From the NCBI GenBank assembly GCA_964554795.1, contig CAZKQB010000013.1, positions 4,763-68,762 on the forward strand: a stretch of 64,000 nucleotides of DNA, read 5' to 3'. This stretch comes from SFHK01 sp964554795. GTDB lineage: Bacteria > Bacillota > Clostridia > Christensenellales > Aristaeellaceae. Every line of letters starts with the position of its first letter. Within the stretch, counting starts at the first letter, position 1. Below are positions 34,126 through 43,665 of this stretch, in pieces. The notes beneath the pieces were generated by a model. That model saw only the letters and a program-made list of their open reading frames with translations, made no database searches and was not told the origin of the DNA. A program made the translations under genes and the position numbers.

Positions 34126-35709
34126 TTAGAACTCAGCGCCTTCGCCGTAGATGCGGGTCAGGGCGGACTCATACGCCTCAATCAGCTTCTCGGGCTTCAT
34201 GTTGGCGAGCTCAGCCTGGAACGCAGCCCAGGTATCGTCGTTCAGTTCCTTTTCACCGGTCATAACCTGAGCGGCGAAGTTCTTGGCATAGGTGTTGATG
34301 TCGTTGCCCAGCTGAGAAACGACGGCGCTCTCATCGGCCGTGAAGGTGATGATGGGCCAGATCTTCTCGGGGGCATAGTCCTTCAGCAGAGCCTGCGCGC
34401 AAGCAGCCGGGATGGGGCCATACTCAGCGTCGAGCAGGTTGGAGAAGAAGCAGGCAGGCACGCCGCCGCCCGGCCAGATGCCGTACTGAGCGCGGAACGT
34501 GTTGTCGCTCATGTCTTCAGTGCGGGTAGCCAGAGCCGTCTCGGTCCAGCTGCGGGTACCGTCTTCCTTGATCTCCCAGTCTTCACCCTGAACGCCGATC
34601 AGAGCCAGCGCAGAGCCTTCCTCGGAGTAGAAGTAGTCAACCCACTTGAGAGCCACGGGGATGAGCTCCTCGGGGCAGTCGCTCGTGATAACGAAGTTGC
34701 CGGTGGAGTGAATAGCGCCGCGGATCTGGGTGTGGAAGGCATAGCCATCGGGGCCTTCCAGAGACCAGTTCACAGTGTACCAGTTTTCGCCGCCGTTGCC
34801 GGGAGCAACCGTGTTGAGCAGCATGCTCAGGCGGTTGGTCTGGTTGAACACGTCAGACTGCTTGTCGCCTTCGGTGAAGATTTCCTGATAGATCAGCTTC
34901 TCCTGGTACATCATGGTCATGAACTCGACGTACTTGCGGAAGTTCTCGTGCTGGAAATACACGCGAAGATCGCCCGTCTCGGGATCCACGTCCACAACAT
35001 CGTGGTGCGCGCCGCGGGTGCGCAGACCGAAGGAGCCGTAGAAGTAGTTGTGCAGATTGCCGATGCTGGCAATGGTAGTGACTTCGTCGTTCTCGCCGTT
35101 GCCGTTCCAGTCGCTGTCACGGATGGCGGTCATGACCTTCACATAGTCGTCCAGGGTCTTGGGGTCGTCCATGCCGATCGCGTCCATGGCGTTCTTGTTC
35201 AGCCACAGCTTGGTGGGGCTGCGCATTTCAGCGCCCAGGATGACCTGGGGCAGGCCCCAGATTTCGCCGTTTTCACCGACGATAGCGCCGGAGATGGTGG
35301 ATTCCTCGTTGAAGAGCTTCCAGAAGTTGGGAGCATACTCCTCGAGGTAGGGCTTCAGGTCAACGATGATGCCCTGCTCGCCCCATGAGGCAAGCTTGTC
35401 GTTGCTGATCTTGCCGCGCAGAATGACATCGGGCAGCTTGGTGTCGGCATCGGCAATGCGGGCAGCCAGCGTGTCGCTGAACACGGAGTTGCTGACGTTA
35501 TCCCACTCGATGTGCACGCCGGACATTTCCTCGTACTTCTGAAGGCCATGTACGTTTTCCAGCTTCTGATCCGGATAGTAGGACTGGACCTGCGCCATGA
35601 CGTGAAGCGTGGTCTCCTCGTCTACCAGGGGGAACTGCTCGGCGATGGCAGTGCAGCCAAGAAGCAGGCACAGCGCCATAACCAGAGCCACGAGACGGTT
35701 GAGTTTCAT
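34126..35709 (-). CDS. extracellular sugar-binding lipoprotein (LplA type)
   Basis: A 527-residue family 1 solute-binding protein for the importer encoded downstream. The signal peptide ends in LLLGC (Cys19), a lipobox, so it is a membrane-anchored lipoprotein. The mature part has the LplA-type opening (EETTLHVMAQVQSYYPD) and SDWNGNGENDE, a calcium-loop-like motif frequent in this branch. AAAAGGAGG precedes the ATG. First gene of the operon. The ligand cannot be told from sequence. Confidence 0.94.
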   Translation of the reverse strand: MKLNRLVALVMALCLLLGCTAIAEQFPLVDEETTLHVMAQVQSYYPDQKLENVHGLQKYEEMSGVHIEWDNVSNSVFSDTLAARIADADTKLPDVILRGKISNDKLASWGEQGIIVDLKPYLEEYAPNFWKLFNEESTISGAIVGENGEIWGLPQVILGAEMRSPTKLWLNKNAMDAIGMDDPKTLDDYVKVMTAIRDSDWNGNGENDEVTTIASIGNLHNYFYGSFGLRTRGAHHDVVDVDPETGDLRVYFQHENFRKYVEFMTMMYQEKLIYQEIFTEGDKQSDVFNQTNRLSMLLNTVAPGNGGENWYTVNWSLEGPDGYAFHTQIRGAIHSTGNFVITSDCPEELIPVALKWVDYFYSEEGSALALIGVQGEDWEIKEDGTRSWTETALATRTEDMSDNTFRAQYGIWPGGGVPACFFSNLLDAEYGPIPAACAQALLKDYAPEKIWPIITFTADESAVVSQLGNDINTYAKNFAAQVMTGEKELNDDTWAAFQAELANMKPEKLIEAYESALTRIYGEGAEF

Positions 35710-36025
35710 GGGGTTACCTCCTTTTCTATCTTCCCAGGCGTTTCCGCCTGTGAGTTAGCCAGTTGGGGGACAATCAATTAAAACAGATGCTCCGTCATGC
35801 ACAATGGAAATCCGCCAGCATTCACAGAAAATGTGTCTCTACGGCAGTTTGCACAGCCTTGTGCCCAATGTTTTCCACACTTCCATTGTTCATTTTCTGG
35901 AATCATTATATACCACAACGAATAGCCTGCACAACCACCGGCCGAGCCATTGTTTTAATCGAACGGGACACTTTGCAAATTTGCCGTAGAATTTATCCCG
36001 TCGCGACGATAGGCGAACCCGCCCG
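35710..36025. other. gene-free upstream region of the importer operon
   Basis: No coding frame. On the minus strand TATAAT (35910-35905) with TTGTGC (35934-35929, 18-base spacer) is a plausible promoter about 195 bases ahead of the lipoprotein gene. ACAATGGAA (35801-35809) and TTCCATTGT (35881-35889) form a widely spaced inverted repeat in the leader. No recognised operator. Confidence 0.5.
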
Positions 36026-36862
36026 TCAACGGCGTGCGCGATACAGCTCCGTCAGAATCTCCACTACGTGCGCAACGGCGTCCTCCTCATTGGAGCGTAC
36101 CACGTAGTCGGCGCACGCCATTGCCTTCTCGTCGCCGTTTGCGGGCACGAAGCCCGCAGCCGCGGCCTGAAGCATCTCTACATCGTTGTAGCCATCGCCA
36201 ACAGCATAAGTATCCTCGTGACGAACGCCAAGCGCATCCGCAAGCTGCAAAAGCGCCATGCCCTTGTCCACGCCGCAACGCAGCACCTCAAGGAAGCCGC
36301 CGGTGGTCGGGAGGAACGAAATCTGCGGATAGCCGCGCAGGAAGGCCTGAACCTCACCGATGCGCTCCGGCGTTCCGCCGATCATCACCTTCGCCCACGT
36401 CCGTGGTGCCTGCGCCGGGTCGTCGATCGTCTCAAAGGGGATGAACTGGCTGGTAAAGTGATGCTCGGATTTTGGCAGAAGATGCACGGCATAGGACTTC
36501 TCAAGCGGATAAAACTCAATCGTCACGTCCGGAAACTGCTCCGCCACGGCGCGCATGGGCACAATGCCCTCGTCGCCAATGCCGTTGTCCACCGCAACCG
36601 CCTGCTTCTCGTAATCATAGGCCATGCCGCCATTGGCCAGCAGCACGGGCGCGTTGATGATCTCGCGGGAATACGAGTGAAAGCCCAGATAGCACCGCCC
36701 GGTGCACACCGTGAAACGCCCGCCGTTTTCCTCAAAGAATTGCAGCGCCTTTTTTACGCCTGGGGTCACGTTTTTCGTGGCCGGTACGAGCGTGCCGTCA
36801 TAGTCGCTTGCCAGCAGCACGCCGTCAAACAGACCCCGGTCTTTTTTTAGTGTTTCAGCCAT
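36026..36862 (-). CDS. HAD-superfamily Cof-type phosphatase
   Basis: A 278-residue sugar-phosphatase-like hydrolase. Motif I is LASDYDGTLVP (17-27), motif III is the Lys in RTWAKVMIGG (about 165), and motif IV is AVGDGYNDVEML (about 220), with a type IIB cap between. Substrates of Cof proteins are sugar phosphates or other small phosphates. Its start overlaps the end of the DapA-like gene by 16 bases, so the two are co-translated and probably act on related compounds. Confidence 0.9.
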   Translation of the reverse strand: MAETLKKDRGLFDGVLLASDYDGTLVPATKNVTPGVKKALQFFEENGGRFTVCTGRCYLGFHSYSREIINAPVLLANGGMAYDYEKQAVAVDNGIGDEGIVPMRAVAEQFPDVTIEFYPLEKSYAVHLLPKSEHHFTSQFIPFETIDDPAQAPRTWAKVMIGGTPERIGEVQAFLRGYPQISFLPTTGGFLEVLRCGVDKGMALLQLADALGVRHEDTYAVGDGYNDVEMLQAAAAGFVPANGDEKAMACADYVVRSNEEDAVAHVVEILTELYRARR

Positions 36863-37764
36863 TCGCGGACTACCCCTTCCATCACCAGAAGATCGTCAAT
36901 GGTATGGCGGTTGAGAGCGCCGAAGCGCGCCTCCGCGTCGATCGCGCGGCACTTCAGCTCCATCGGAATGCCGATCAGGTTCATATGGTACTTGACCGCG
37001 GCAGGATGGCCGCAGCCCTCCACCAGCGACATAACCGACAGCATGGCAGACAGCTCCCGTGCCTTTTCGGGCTGCTTCTGGTAGTTCTTATACAGCCACA
37101 CAAGCAGGTCCGGATGGTAGTTAGCCATGATGCCGCTAAAGCCGTCTGCACCGTCCTTCAGCGTTTCGAGGAACGTGGCGCAGTTGGCGTTAAACAGCTG
37201 GATGCGACCGTTCAGCAGGCGCACGCGCTCCGCAATCCGCTTTGAGTCGCAGCAGGTATCCTTGATAAAGCGGAAGCGGCCGGTCTCGGCCATCGCCTCC
37301 AGCACCTTCGGCGTAAGCAGGCGCTTGTAGGGATGGGGGCATTCGTACATGCCGAAGGGCACATCCGGAACGGCTTCCAGAATTCGGTTCATGTTGGCAA
37401 TCAGCACGTCGTCGCTCTCATCCTTCGCAGCCAGGCGGTTCGAGATCATCACAACGGCATCCACGCCCGTAGCAGCCACGCGACGCAATTCGCGAATCTG
37501 ATCCTCGATCGAATCCGAAATGTGTCCGGACGCAACCACGCACATCCGCCCGGCGGAGGCCTTCACCACGCGTGCAGCCAGCTGCTCGCGTTCATCCTCT
37601 GAAAGGAAAAACATCTCGCTGGACTGGCACACGGCGAAGATGCCGTCGCAGCCGAGCTTTGCATAGAATTCAACGATCTGATCGACAGCCTCCCAGTCAA
37701 CGTGGTTGTCTGCCGTGAAGGGAGTGATCATTACTGGATATACGCCGTTTGCAATTTTTCCCAT
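36847..37764 (-). CDS. DapA/NanA-family class I aldolase-like protein
   Basis: A 305-residue TIM-barrel lyase of the dihydrodipicolinate synthase / N-acetylneuraminate lyase family. The Schiff-base Lys is in RFIKDT (about 166), the catalytic Tyr in GMYECPHP (about 138), and the substrate loop is AVCQSSEMF in place of GGTGE. That altered loop, and the placement beside a regulator and a sugar phosphatase, argue for a sugar-acid aldolase or lyase rather than lysine synthesis. It lies 52 bases after an AraC regulator gene on the same strand. Confidence 0.85.
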   Translation of the reverse strand: MGKIANGVYPVMITPFTADNHVDWEAVDQIVEFYAKLGCDGIFAVCQSSEMFFLSEDEREQLAARVVKASAGRMCVVASGHISDSIEDQIRELRRVAATGVDAVVMISNRLAAKDESDDVLIANMNRILEAVPDVPFGMYECPHPYKRLLTPKVLEAMAETGRFRFIKDTCCDSKRIAERVRLLNGRIQLFNANCATFLETLKDGADGFSGIMANYHPDLLVWLYKNYQKQPEKARELSAMLSVMSLVEGCGHPAAVKYHMNLIGIPMELKCRAIDAEARFGALNRHTIDDLLVMEGVVREWLKH

Positions 37765-37816
37765 GGTATGCGATCCCCTGTCTGTTCAATATTTCAGCGC
37801 CGCGTGAGCGTTGTTT

Positions 37817-38725
37817 TCAGTAGGAATAATGAGAGCGCCTGAAAAGCGCAGGCGGCATGCCCTCCTGACTTTTGAAAAACTTGCTGAAGCTATACACGCT
37901 GCCATAGCCGAGCGTGGTGGCAATATCCTGCACGCTCTTGTCCGAATACAGCAGATACTCCTGCGCCTTCTTATGCTTGAGCTGCTTGATCAGCCCGCAG
38001 CAAGAGGTTCCGAATTCCTTGAACACGATGCGGTTGATCTGCCGCTTGCTCAGGTGCAGAACGTCCGCAACGTCTGTGGTGGTGATATTGGTAGAAAGAT
38101 TGGCGTTGATAAAATTCTCAATCTCATCGGCACGCCGGTCAATGCGCTGAATCACCGAATCCTCGCTGGGTGCAGCGCTGATCTGTCGCTCGTATTCCAT
38201 GGCAATCTGAAACAGAAGCGAGCCGACGATCTCCTTATAGCCCAGCCGAAGCGCCTGAAGCTCCTCGCTCAGCAGACGATATCGCTCTAAAATCGGCTCC
38301 GCCTGCTGAAGCACGACGACGTCCAATATCGCCTTCTTGTCCGAGCGATTATAAACCGTCTGGTTCTCCATCAGCCGATATGCCATGGAAATCTTCCGCG
38401 CATCCTGGCTGGTATACACCTGCTCGTGCTCCACGTTTTCGCGAATGAAGATCGTGTCGCCCGCATTGATCGTGTAATCGTGGCCGTCCGCAAGGCGGTA
38501 AATCATCGTACCCTGCGTACACAGATGCGTTTCGCAGAAGGAATGGCTGTGGCTCTTCACACGCCGCCGACCCTCTGTATGCGGCGGAAGACTCTTCTCA
38601 TTTCTGTCCGGAAAGGACGTCCACAGAAGCTCCAGCGTCAGCTCGTTGACGTGGTAGAGAATCCGCTCGTTCGTCATGAATTTATTGAGCATCTGTGTGT
38701 TTTCAAAAACGATCGGACGATCCAT
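37817..38725 (-). CDS. AraC-family transcriptional regulator
   Basis: A 302-residue regulator with a cupin sensory domain (KSHSHSFCETHLCTQGTMIY, about 50-70) and a C-terminal AraC DNA-binding domain (TTDVADVLHLSKRQINRIVF and VQDIATTLGYGSVYSFSKFF). The ATG at 38725 has GGAGGAG. It heads the operon with the DapA-like and HAD genes and is divergent from the alpha-galactosidase-type gene, its likely target together with its own operon. Confidence 0.9.
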   Translation of the reverse strand: MDRPIVFENTQMLNKFMTNERILYHVNELTLELLWTSFPDRNEKSLPPHTEGRRRVKSHSHSFCETHLCTQGTMIYRLADGHDYTINAGDTIFIRENVEHEQVYTSQDARKISMAYRLMENQTVYNRSDKKAILDVVVLQQAEPILERYRLLSEELQALRLGYKEIVGSLLFQIAMEYERQISAAPSEDSVIQRIDRRADEIENFINANLSTNITTTDVADVLHLSKRQINRIVFKEFGTSCCGLIKQLKHKKAQEYLLYSDKSVQDIATTLGYGSVYSFSKFFKSQEGMPPALFRRSHYSY

Positions 38726-38779
38726 GCGTTCTCTCCTCCCCGCGTATCGATTTCCCTGCGGCCATCCGCTGTCACTATC

Positions 38780-38808
38780 AATATACACGACTTACCCCGG
38801 ATTTTCAA
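38780..38808 (-). promoter_or_regulatory. sigma-A promoter of the AraC-DapA-HAD operon
   Basis: Minus-strand TTGAAA (38808-38803) and TATATT (38785-38780) with a 17-base spacer. Confidence 0.75.
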
Positions 38809-39118
38809 GCGGTCGTCAGGACAATAATTTATCCAAATCAGACATAAAATGATAGACTATGACAAAAAATGTCTCTTTGGGCGCACAATCGGGCAAAAAA
38901 ACCGCATCCGTCTCCCGAAAAATTACCTTGAAAGGAAAACAAAGGAAAACCCCTCCAGGCATTTCCAGCTGCCAGAGCGCGTCCGGACGTCTCGCGCAGG
39001 ATCGGCTTTCTCATCGAATTGCTCTCCCTGAGCGCTCAGACTGGCCGTACGCGTCATATTTGCAGGCAATGAGAGGGAATCTTGTCCCGTTCGGAACAAG
39101 CTTTGTCTCAGTTGCCCA
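38809..39118. other. gene-free divergent control region
   Basis: Between the AraC and alpha-galactosidase-type promoters no coding frame is convincing. GACAT...ATGTC (about 38841-38873) and the imperfect palindrome CTTGTCCCGTTCGGAACAAG (39081-39100) could be operator sites; neither matches a consensus I know. Confidence 0.35.
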
Positions 39119-39147
39119 TTGAAATATGCCTCTGCCGCGTTTATGAT
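39119..39147 (+). promoter_or_regulatory. sigma-A promoter of the alpha-galactosidase-type gene
   Basis: TTGAAA (39119-39124) and TATGAT (39142-39147) with a 17-base spacer, 40 bases before the GTG at 39188. Confidence 0.75.
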
Positions 39148-39187
39148 TTAAAATAGGTACGTTTACATATGAAAGGAGCCTACGACA

Positions 39188-40798
39188 GTGATCACGCGGC
39201 TTCCCGATTTGACAACCATCTATACGGAGCAGGACCAGCAGTCCTTTACCGGCGCGCAGGGCGCGCTCGAGGACGCATGCTTTACCCTGACGCTGAAGGA
39301 CGACCTCCTTCTGGCTGAGCTTACGGCAATGCAGACGCCGCTTTGCTATCTGCGTTTGCGCTGGCATTTTACACCCGAAGAAAAGCGTTCAGAGCCCGTT
39401 CGCATCTACGGTGACGCATGGGAGCGCGCCGGCGGCAACTTAGAATGGCGCGGCATCGTTCCGGAACGATGCATGCCGTGGTTTGCACTGGTTTCCAACG
39501 GTACCGACGCATATCAGGCGCGAGAGGGACGCAGAACCGAGGGCTTCGGCGTACGGACGCAGCCCGGCGCGATGTGCTTTTGGCAGTATGACGCCTCCGG
39601 CGTGACGCTGTGGATGGACGTGCGCAATGGCGGCTGCGGCGTGATTCTGGGCGGGCGCACGCTTTGCGCAGCAGAAATTCTCTTCCGCACCTACGAAGGC
39701 TGCACGGCTTTTGAGGCCGGGCAGCAGTTTTGCCGCGCCATGTCGCGCGGTGCCTGCGCCCCGAAGCATCCTGTTTACGGTGCAAACAACTGGTATTACG
39801 CCTACGGCGTGAGCTCGCACGATCAGATCCTGGAGGACGTGCGCATTGCCGCCGAACTCTGCGCAGGCAACGAAAATCCACCCTACATGGTCATAGACGA
39901 CGGATGGTCGCCCAACCCTAAGAACGGCCCGTGGGACAGGGGCAATTCCACCTTCCCCGATATGCCCGGTCTGGCTGCATCCATCCGCAAGCAGGGCGTG
40001 CGCCCAGGAATCTGGGTTCGCTATATCTGCGACGAGGATCACGTGTGCGGTCTGCCCGACGACTGGCACCTTTCCTATAATGCAAATTATCTGGATCCCT
40101 CCCATCCCTGCGTGCTGGATTACATCCGGCAGACAACGCGCCGATTCGTCGATTGGGGCTATCAGCTGATCAAGTTCGACTGCTCCACGCAGGACATTCT
40201 GGGCCGCCGAGGCTATAAGATTCCCTACGTCATCGCCGAGGACGGCTGGCATTTCCACGACCGCTCAAAGACCTCGGCAGAAATCATTACTGGTTTCTAC
40301 CGGGCAATCCGCGAAGCCGCGGGCAAGGATGCGGTGCTCATCGGCTGCGCGACCATTTCGCACCTAAGCGCCGGTCTGGTAGAGCTTGGGCGCACAGGCG
40401 CGGATATCAACGGCAAAAGCTGGGATATCACCCGTCGCATGGGCGTAAACACGCTGGCCTTCCGCATGATGCAGCACGGTGCATTTTACGACGTGGATGC
40501 AGACTGCGTGGGGATCACCGGTAAAATTCCGTGGGCACAGGTCGGTCTTTGGTTGGACATCCTGTCCAAAAGCGGCACGCCTCTGTTTGTGTCCTGCAAG
40601 CCCGACGTGCTGACGGACGCCCAGCTTGCCGAGCTTCGCGAAGCCTACGCGCGCAATTCCGTGCAGCAGGACACGCTGATTCCGTTGGACTGGATGGAAA
40701 ACATCTGCCCGGAACGTTGGCTACTGAACGGCGAAGAGCTTCACTACGACTGGTTCTCCGACGACATCAACGTCATGTTCTCCGGAAAAAGCCTGTAA
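39188..40798 (+). CDS. clan-D alpha-galactosidase-type glycoside hydrolase (GH36-like)
   Basis: A 536-residue TIM-barrel enzyme of the alpha-galactosidase / raffinose-synthase type. An N-terminal beta region precedes the barrel. PPYMVIDDGWSPNP (about 232) and the nucleophile motif LIKFDCSTQD (Asp near residue 330) are typical of GH36/GH27; the acid is probably the Asp of RTGADI (about 410). No signal peptide. Translation starts at GTG behind AAAGGAG. The divergent AraC gene probably regulates it. It is shorter than standard 700-residue GH36 enzymes, so substrate is uncertain. Confidence 0.8.
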   Translation: MITRLPDLTTIYTEQDQQSFTGAQGALEDACFTLTLKDDLLLAELTAMQTPLCYLRLRWHFTPEEKRSEPVRIYGDAWERAGGNLEWRGIVPERCMPWFALVSNGTDAYQAREGRRTEGFGVRTQPGAMCFWQYDASGVTLWMDVRNGGCGVILGGRTLCAAEILFRTYEGCTAFEAGQQFCRAMSRGACAPKHPVYGANNWYYAYGVSSHDQILEDVRIAAELCAGNENPPYMVIDDGWSPNPKNGPWDRGNSTFPDMPGLAASIRKQGVRPGIWVRYICDEDHVCGLPDDWHLSYNANYLDPSHPCVLDYIRQTTRRFVDWGYQLIKFDCSTQDILGRRGYKIPYVIAEDGWHFHDRSKTSAEIITGFYRAIREAAGKDAVLIGCATISHLSAGLVELGRTGADINGKSWDITRRMGVNTLAFRMMQHGAFYDVDADCVGITGKIPWAQVGLWLDILSKSGTPLFVSCKPDVLTDAQLAELREAYARNSVQQDTLIPLDWMENICPERWLLNGEELHYDWFSDDINVMFSGKSL

Positions 40799-40806
40799 GT
40801 ATGAAA

Positions 40807-40839
40807 CGGCGGAGGAGCAAGCTCCTCCGCCGACATTTT
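40807..40839 (+). terminator. intrinsic terminator of the alpha-galactosidase-type gene
   Basis: Perfect 12-base arms CGGCGGAGGAGC (40807-40818) and 40821-40832, followed by ACATTTTT. Confidence 0.85.
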
Positions 40840-40846
40840 TATTCGT

Positions 40847-41293
40847 CTATTCCGGCCGTTCGCCGTTCACGGCATCGACCAGATATTCCATTGCCATCCG
40901 GTAGCCGTCAAAGCCAAAGCCCGCGAAGGTCTTCCGGCAGGCCAGCCGCACATAGGAAACCCTTCGAAATTCTTCGCGTGCATTCACATCCGTCAGGTGC
41001 ACCTCGCAGGCAGGAATATCGACGGCCTTCAGTGCGTCCAACAGCGCGACGCTGGTATGCGTATACGCGCCCGGGTTAATCACGATGCCGTCGATTCGCT
41101 GATACGCCGCCTGTATGCAGTCGACCAGCGCGCCCTCGTGGTTGGACTGGAACAGCTCCACCTCTGCGCCGAGCCGCTGCCCCTGCTCCTTCACGTATTC
41201 GCACAGCGCTGCATAGTCCTGCGCGCCATACAGGTGCCTTTCGCGTATGCCGAGCATGTTCAGGTTCGGCCCGTTAATGACGAGCAGCCTCAT
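40847..41293 (-). CDS. aroQ: type II 3-dehydroquinate dehydratase
   Basis: A 148-residue enzyme for step 3 of the shikimate pathway. The opening LLVINGPNLNMLGIRE, the loop FQSNHEGALVDCIQ, INPGAYTHTSVALLDAL and the Glu/His pair in EVHLTDVNAREEFR are the type II active site (usual length about 145-150). It overlaps the end of the aroE-aroK gene by 20 bases and is the last gene of the aromatic operon. It is a different fold from type I AroD, and is complete. Confidence 0.96.
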   Translation of the reverse strand: MRLLVINGPNLNMLGIRERHLYGAQDYAALCEYVKEQGQRLGAEVELFQSNHEGALVDCIQAAYQRIDGIVINPGAYTHTSVALLDALKAVDIPACEVHLTDVNAREEFRRVSYVRLACRKTFAGFGFDGYRMAMEYLVDAVNGERPE

Positions 41294-42521
41294 AAAAACC
41301 CTCCCTTATCCTCTCCGCCGCAAACTCGACGGTTCCGTCATTCAGTACCGAAAAATCAGCTGCCGCTTCATAGGCCGCGCGGCGCTCCTCCCATAAGCGC
41401 ATAACCGCACCCTCCGATGCAGACAGAGGACGCCCATCTCTCGAAAGCCGTTCAAGTGCCCGCCGAATCAGGCATACGCGCCCATTCTGCCGCATGGCAT
41501 TCCCGTTTTCCGGGCGCAGAACCGCTCCGCCGCCCGTGGAAATCACCTGCCCGCGCCTGCGGCAAACGTCCGCCAGCACGTCGCTTTCCAGCACCCGAAA
41601 CGCGCGCTCGCCCTCCTGCGCGAAGATTTCCGGAATGGATTTGCCCGCGCGGCGCACGATTTCCGCATCACAGTCCACAAATTCCCGATGGAGCGCGGCA
41701 GCGACAGCCTGTCCCAGCGTCGTCTTTCCACAGCCGGGCATACCAACCAAAATCAGGTTCAGCGTCTGCGCGCTGATTTCGGCCGTAATCCCATCCACGC
41801 GTTCGGCGGGAATTGCCTGTCCTGTAAACAGCTCCGCCGCCTCCCTCGCCTGTGCGACCAGCATGCTCAGCCCCGATACGGCCGGTATGCCCTTTGCCTG
41901 CGCAGCAAGAATCAGCGCAGTTTTTTCGGGATTATAAATTACGTCCGCCACCCCGCGCACGCCCGACAGCCGGTCAAGCGACACGGGCGACGCGCCGTTT
42001 TCCGGATACATGCCCACGGGCGTAGCGTTCACCAGAATCTCGGCGTCGGCATGCTTCGCGTACAGCGTATGATAATCGACCGGCCCCTTCCGGGAGACCG
42101 TCACGATCTCCCGCGCGCCCAGCCTTGCAAGCGCAGCGTGCGCCGTCAGACTGGTTCCGCCGCTTCCAAGGATCACGGCCTTCGCTCCGGCCGGATCGAT
42201 TCCTCCCCGGCGCAGCATATAAATGAACCCGTCGATGTCCGTGTTGTGCCCAAGCAGGCTGCCGTCCGATCGTACAAGAAGCGTATTCACGCTGCCCACC
42301 TCCACCGCCTCCGGAGACAGCGCGGCGCAATGCTTCATCACCGCCTGCTTGTAGGGAATGGTGACGTTCAGCCCACGAAATTCCCTTCCTTCAATGAACT
42401 CGTCCAGTTTTTCCGGCGCGACCTCCTTCAGCTCATACCGGTAATCAGCCAGCCGCGCGTGAATCATCTGAGAATAGCTGTGTCCCAGCTTCTCGCCGAT
42501 CAAACCGTATTCCATTTCCAT
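41274..42521 (-). CDS. aroE-aroK: fused shikimate dehydrogenase - shikimate kinase
   Basis: A 415-residue bifunctional protein for steps 4 and 5. Residues 1-255 are AroE: GLIGEKLGHSYSQMIH, the catalytic Lys in NVTIPYK, the NADP loop AVILGSGGTSLTAHAAL. Residues 257-415 are AroK: Walker A GMPGCGKTTLG, FVDCDAEIVRRAGKSI and STGGGAVLRPEN. There is no stop or frameshift between the halves. The start shares one base with the pheA stop. Such a fusion would pass shikimate straight to the kinase, though channelling is inference. Confidence 0.96.
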   Translation of the reverse strand: MEMEYGLIGEKLGHSYSQMIHARLADYRYELKEVAPEKLDEFIEGREFRGLNVTIPYKQAVMKHCAALSPEAVEVGSVNTLLVRSDGSLLGHNTDIDGFIYMLRRGGIDPAGAKAVILGSGGTSLTAHAALARLGAREIVTVSRKGPVDYHTLYAKHADAEILVNATPVGMYPENGASPVSLDRLSGVRGVADVIYNPEKTALILAAQAKGIPAVSGLSMLVAQAREAAELFTGQAIPAERVDGITAEISAQTLNLILVGMPGCGKTTLGQAVAAALHREFVDCDAEIVRRAGKSIPEIFAQEGERAFRVLESDVLADVCRRRGQVISTGGGAVLRPENGNAMRQNGRVCLIRRALERLSRDGRPLSASEGAVMRLWEERRAAYEAAADFSVLNDGTVEFAAERIREGFYEAARH

Positions 42522-43660
42522 CAGCGCTCCTCATATGCGCCCAGAAATACAAAGTGCTCGCTCTTGCGCTCCAGCTCGCACAGAAGCTGCGCGACCTCCG
42601 AGTCGCGCGGGTCGGCCTCCATATCAAAGAAGAACCGAAATTCGAAATCGCGGCCTGGAATTGGCCGGCTTTCCAGCTTGCACAGGTTAATACCCGCGAT
42701 TGCCAGCCGCGAAATAACCGAGTTCAGCGATCCCGCCTCGTGAGGCAAATTGCACATGATGGAGATTTTCCGCGCCCCGCGATAGATTTCAAGCCTTCTG
42801 GAAATGCAGATAAAGCGCGTGTAGTTGCTCTGCACATTGCTCACGGATTCGCCGACAATCTCCAGATTGTACAGCTCCGCGCACGTTTTCGCAGCGATCA
42901 CGGCCACATCATCGCGCTCGGAATTCGCCGCATACTGCGCCGCCACGGCCGTATTGGCCATAGCTACCGCTTCATACTCCGGATGCGCGTTCAGAAACTC
43001 GCTGCACTGGCGAAGCGCCTGCTCGTGGGATACAATCGTGCGAATCGGTCCCTGTGCACCGCGCTTTCTGAGCAGATGGTGATCGATGCGCAGCCTGCGC
43101 GCGCCTACAATATGAAACGAATGCTTCTCCATCAGGTCGTATACCTGCGTAACGGAGCCGGCCGTGCTGTTCTCGATGGGTAGCACGCCAAATTCGCACA
43201 TGCCCTTTTCCACTGCGTTGAACACGCCGTCAAAGCTGTCAAAGTATAAAATATCCGGGTATTCAAACAGCTTCTCGCATGCCTGCTGTGCATACGCGCC
43301 CTCCGTACCCTGACAGGCTACCAGCGCGCGTCCCGGCAGCCGCCTGCCCTCGCCCTCCCGGCAAGCCTGCTCAATTCGATCAGCCAGCGGCGAGAGCTCG
43401 CCCATCAGCATGGATTCGTAGCTGCGGCTCAGTTCAAAAATCAATCCATATAGATTCTTCACGTACGGTGCGAAGGCGTCGCCTGCCTGTGCAGTCACTC
43501 GATTCACCACGGCGCGCTCTCTGGCAGGGTCGCGCACGGCCTTGCCCGTCGCCTTCTTCACCTGCGCCACCTCTGCCACCGTCTGCATACGCTCGGCAAA
43601 TAGGCGCGTAAGCTCATCATCAATCGCGTCAATACGCTCGCGAACCGATTTCAGCTCCAT
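42521..43660 (-). CDS. pheA: P-protein: chorismate mutase - prephenate dehydratase
   Basis: A 379-residue enzyme that turns chorismate into phenylpyruvate. Residues 1-85 are an AroQ-class chorismate mutase (VRERIDAIDDELTRLFAERM). Residues about 105-285 are prephenate dehydratase (ACQGTEGAYAQQACEKLF and LPIENSTAGSV). Residues about 295-375 are an ACT domain with the ESRP phenylalanine-binding motif (CKLESRPIPGRDFEF), so feedback inhibition by phenylalanine is expected. A GGAGAGGAG site precedes the ATG, which is 5 bases past the aroC stop. Confidence 0.96.
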   Translation of the reverse strand: MELKSVRERIDAIDDELTRLFAERMQTVAEVAQVKKATGKAVRDPARERAVVNRVTAQAGDAFAPYVKNLYGLIFELSRSYESMLMGELSPLADRIEQACREGEGRRLPGRALVACQGTEGAYAQQACEKLFEYPDILYFDSFDGVFNAVEKGMCEFGVLPIENSTAGSVTQVYDLMEKHSFHIVGARRLRIDHHLLRKRGAQGPIRTIVSHEQALRQCSEFLNAHPEYEAVAMANTAVAAQYAANSERDDVAVIAAKTCAELYNLEIVGESVSNVQSNYTRFICISRRLEIYRGARKISIMCNLPHEAGSLNSVISRLAIAGINLCKLESRPIPGRDFEFRFFFDMEADPRDSEVAQLLCELERKSEHFVFLGAYEER

Positions 43661-43665
43661 TTCCG

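Noticed and set aside
39151..39166. GGTACGTTTACATA as a CcpA cre site before the alpha-galactosidase-type gene
   Set aside because: Only the right half matches; the left half has several mismatches.
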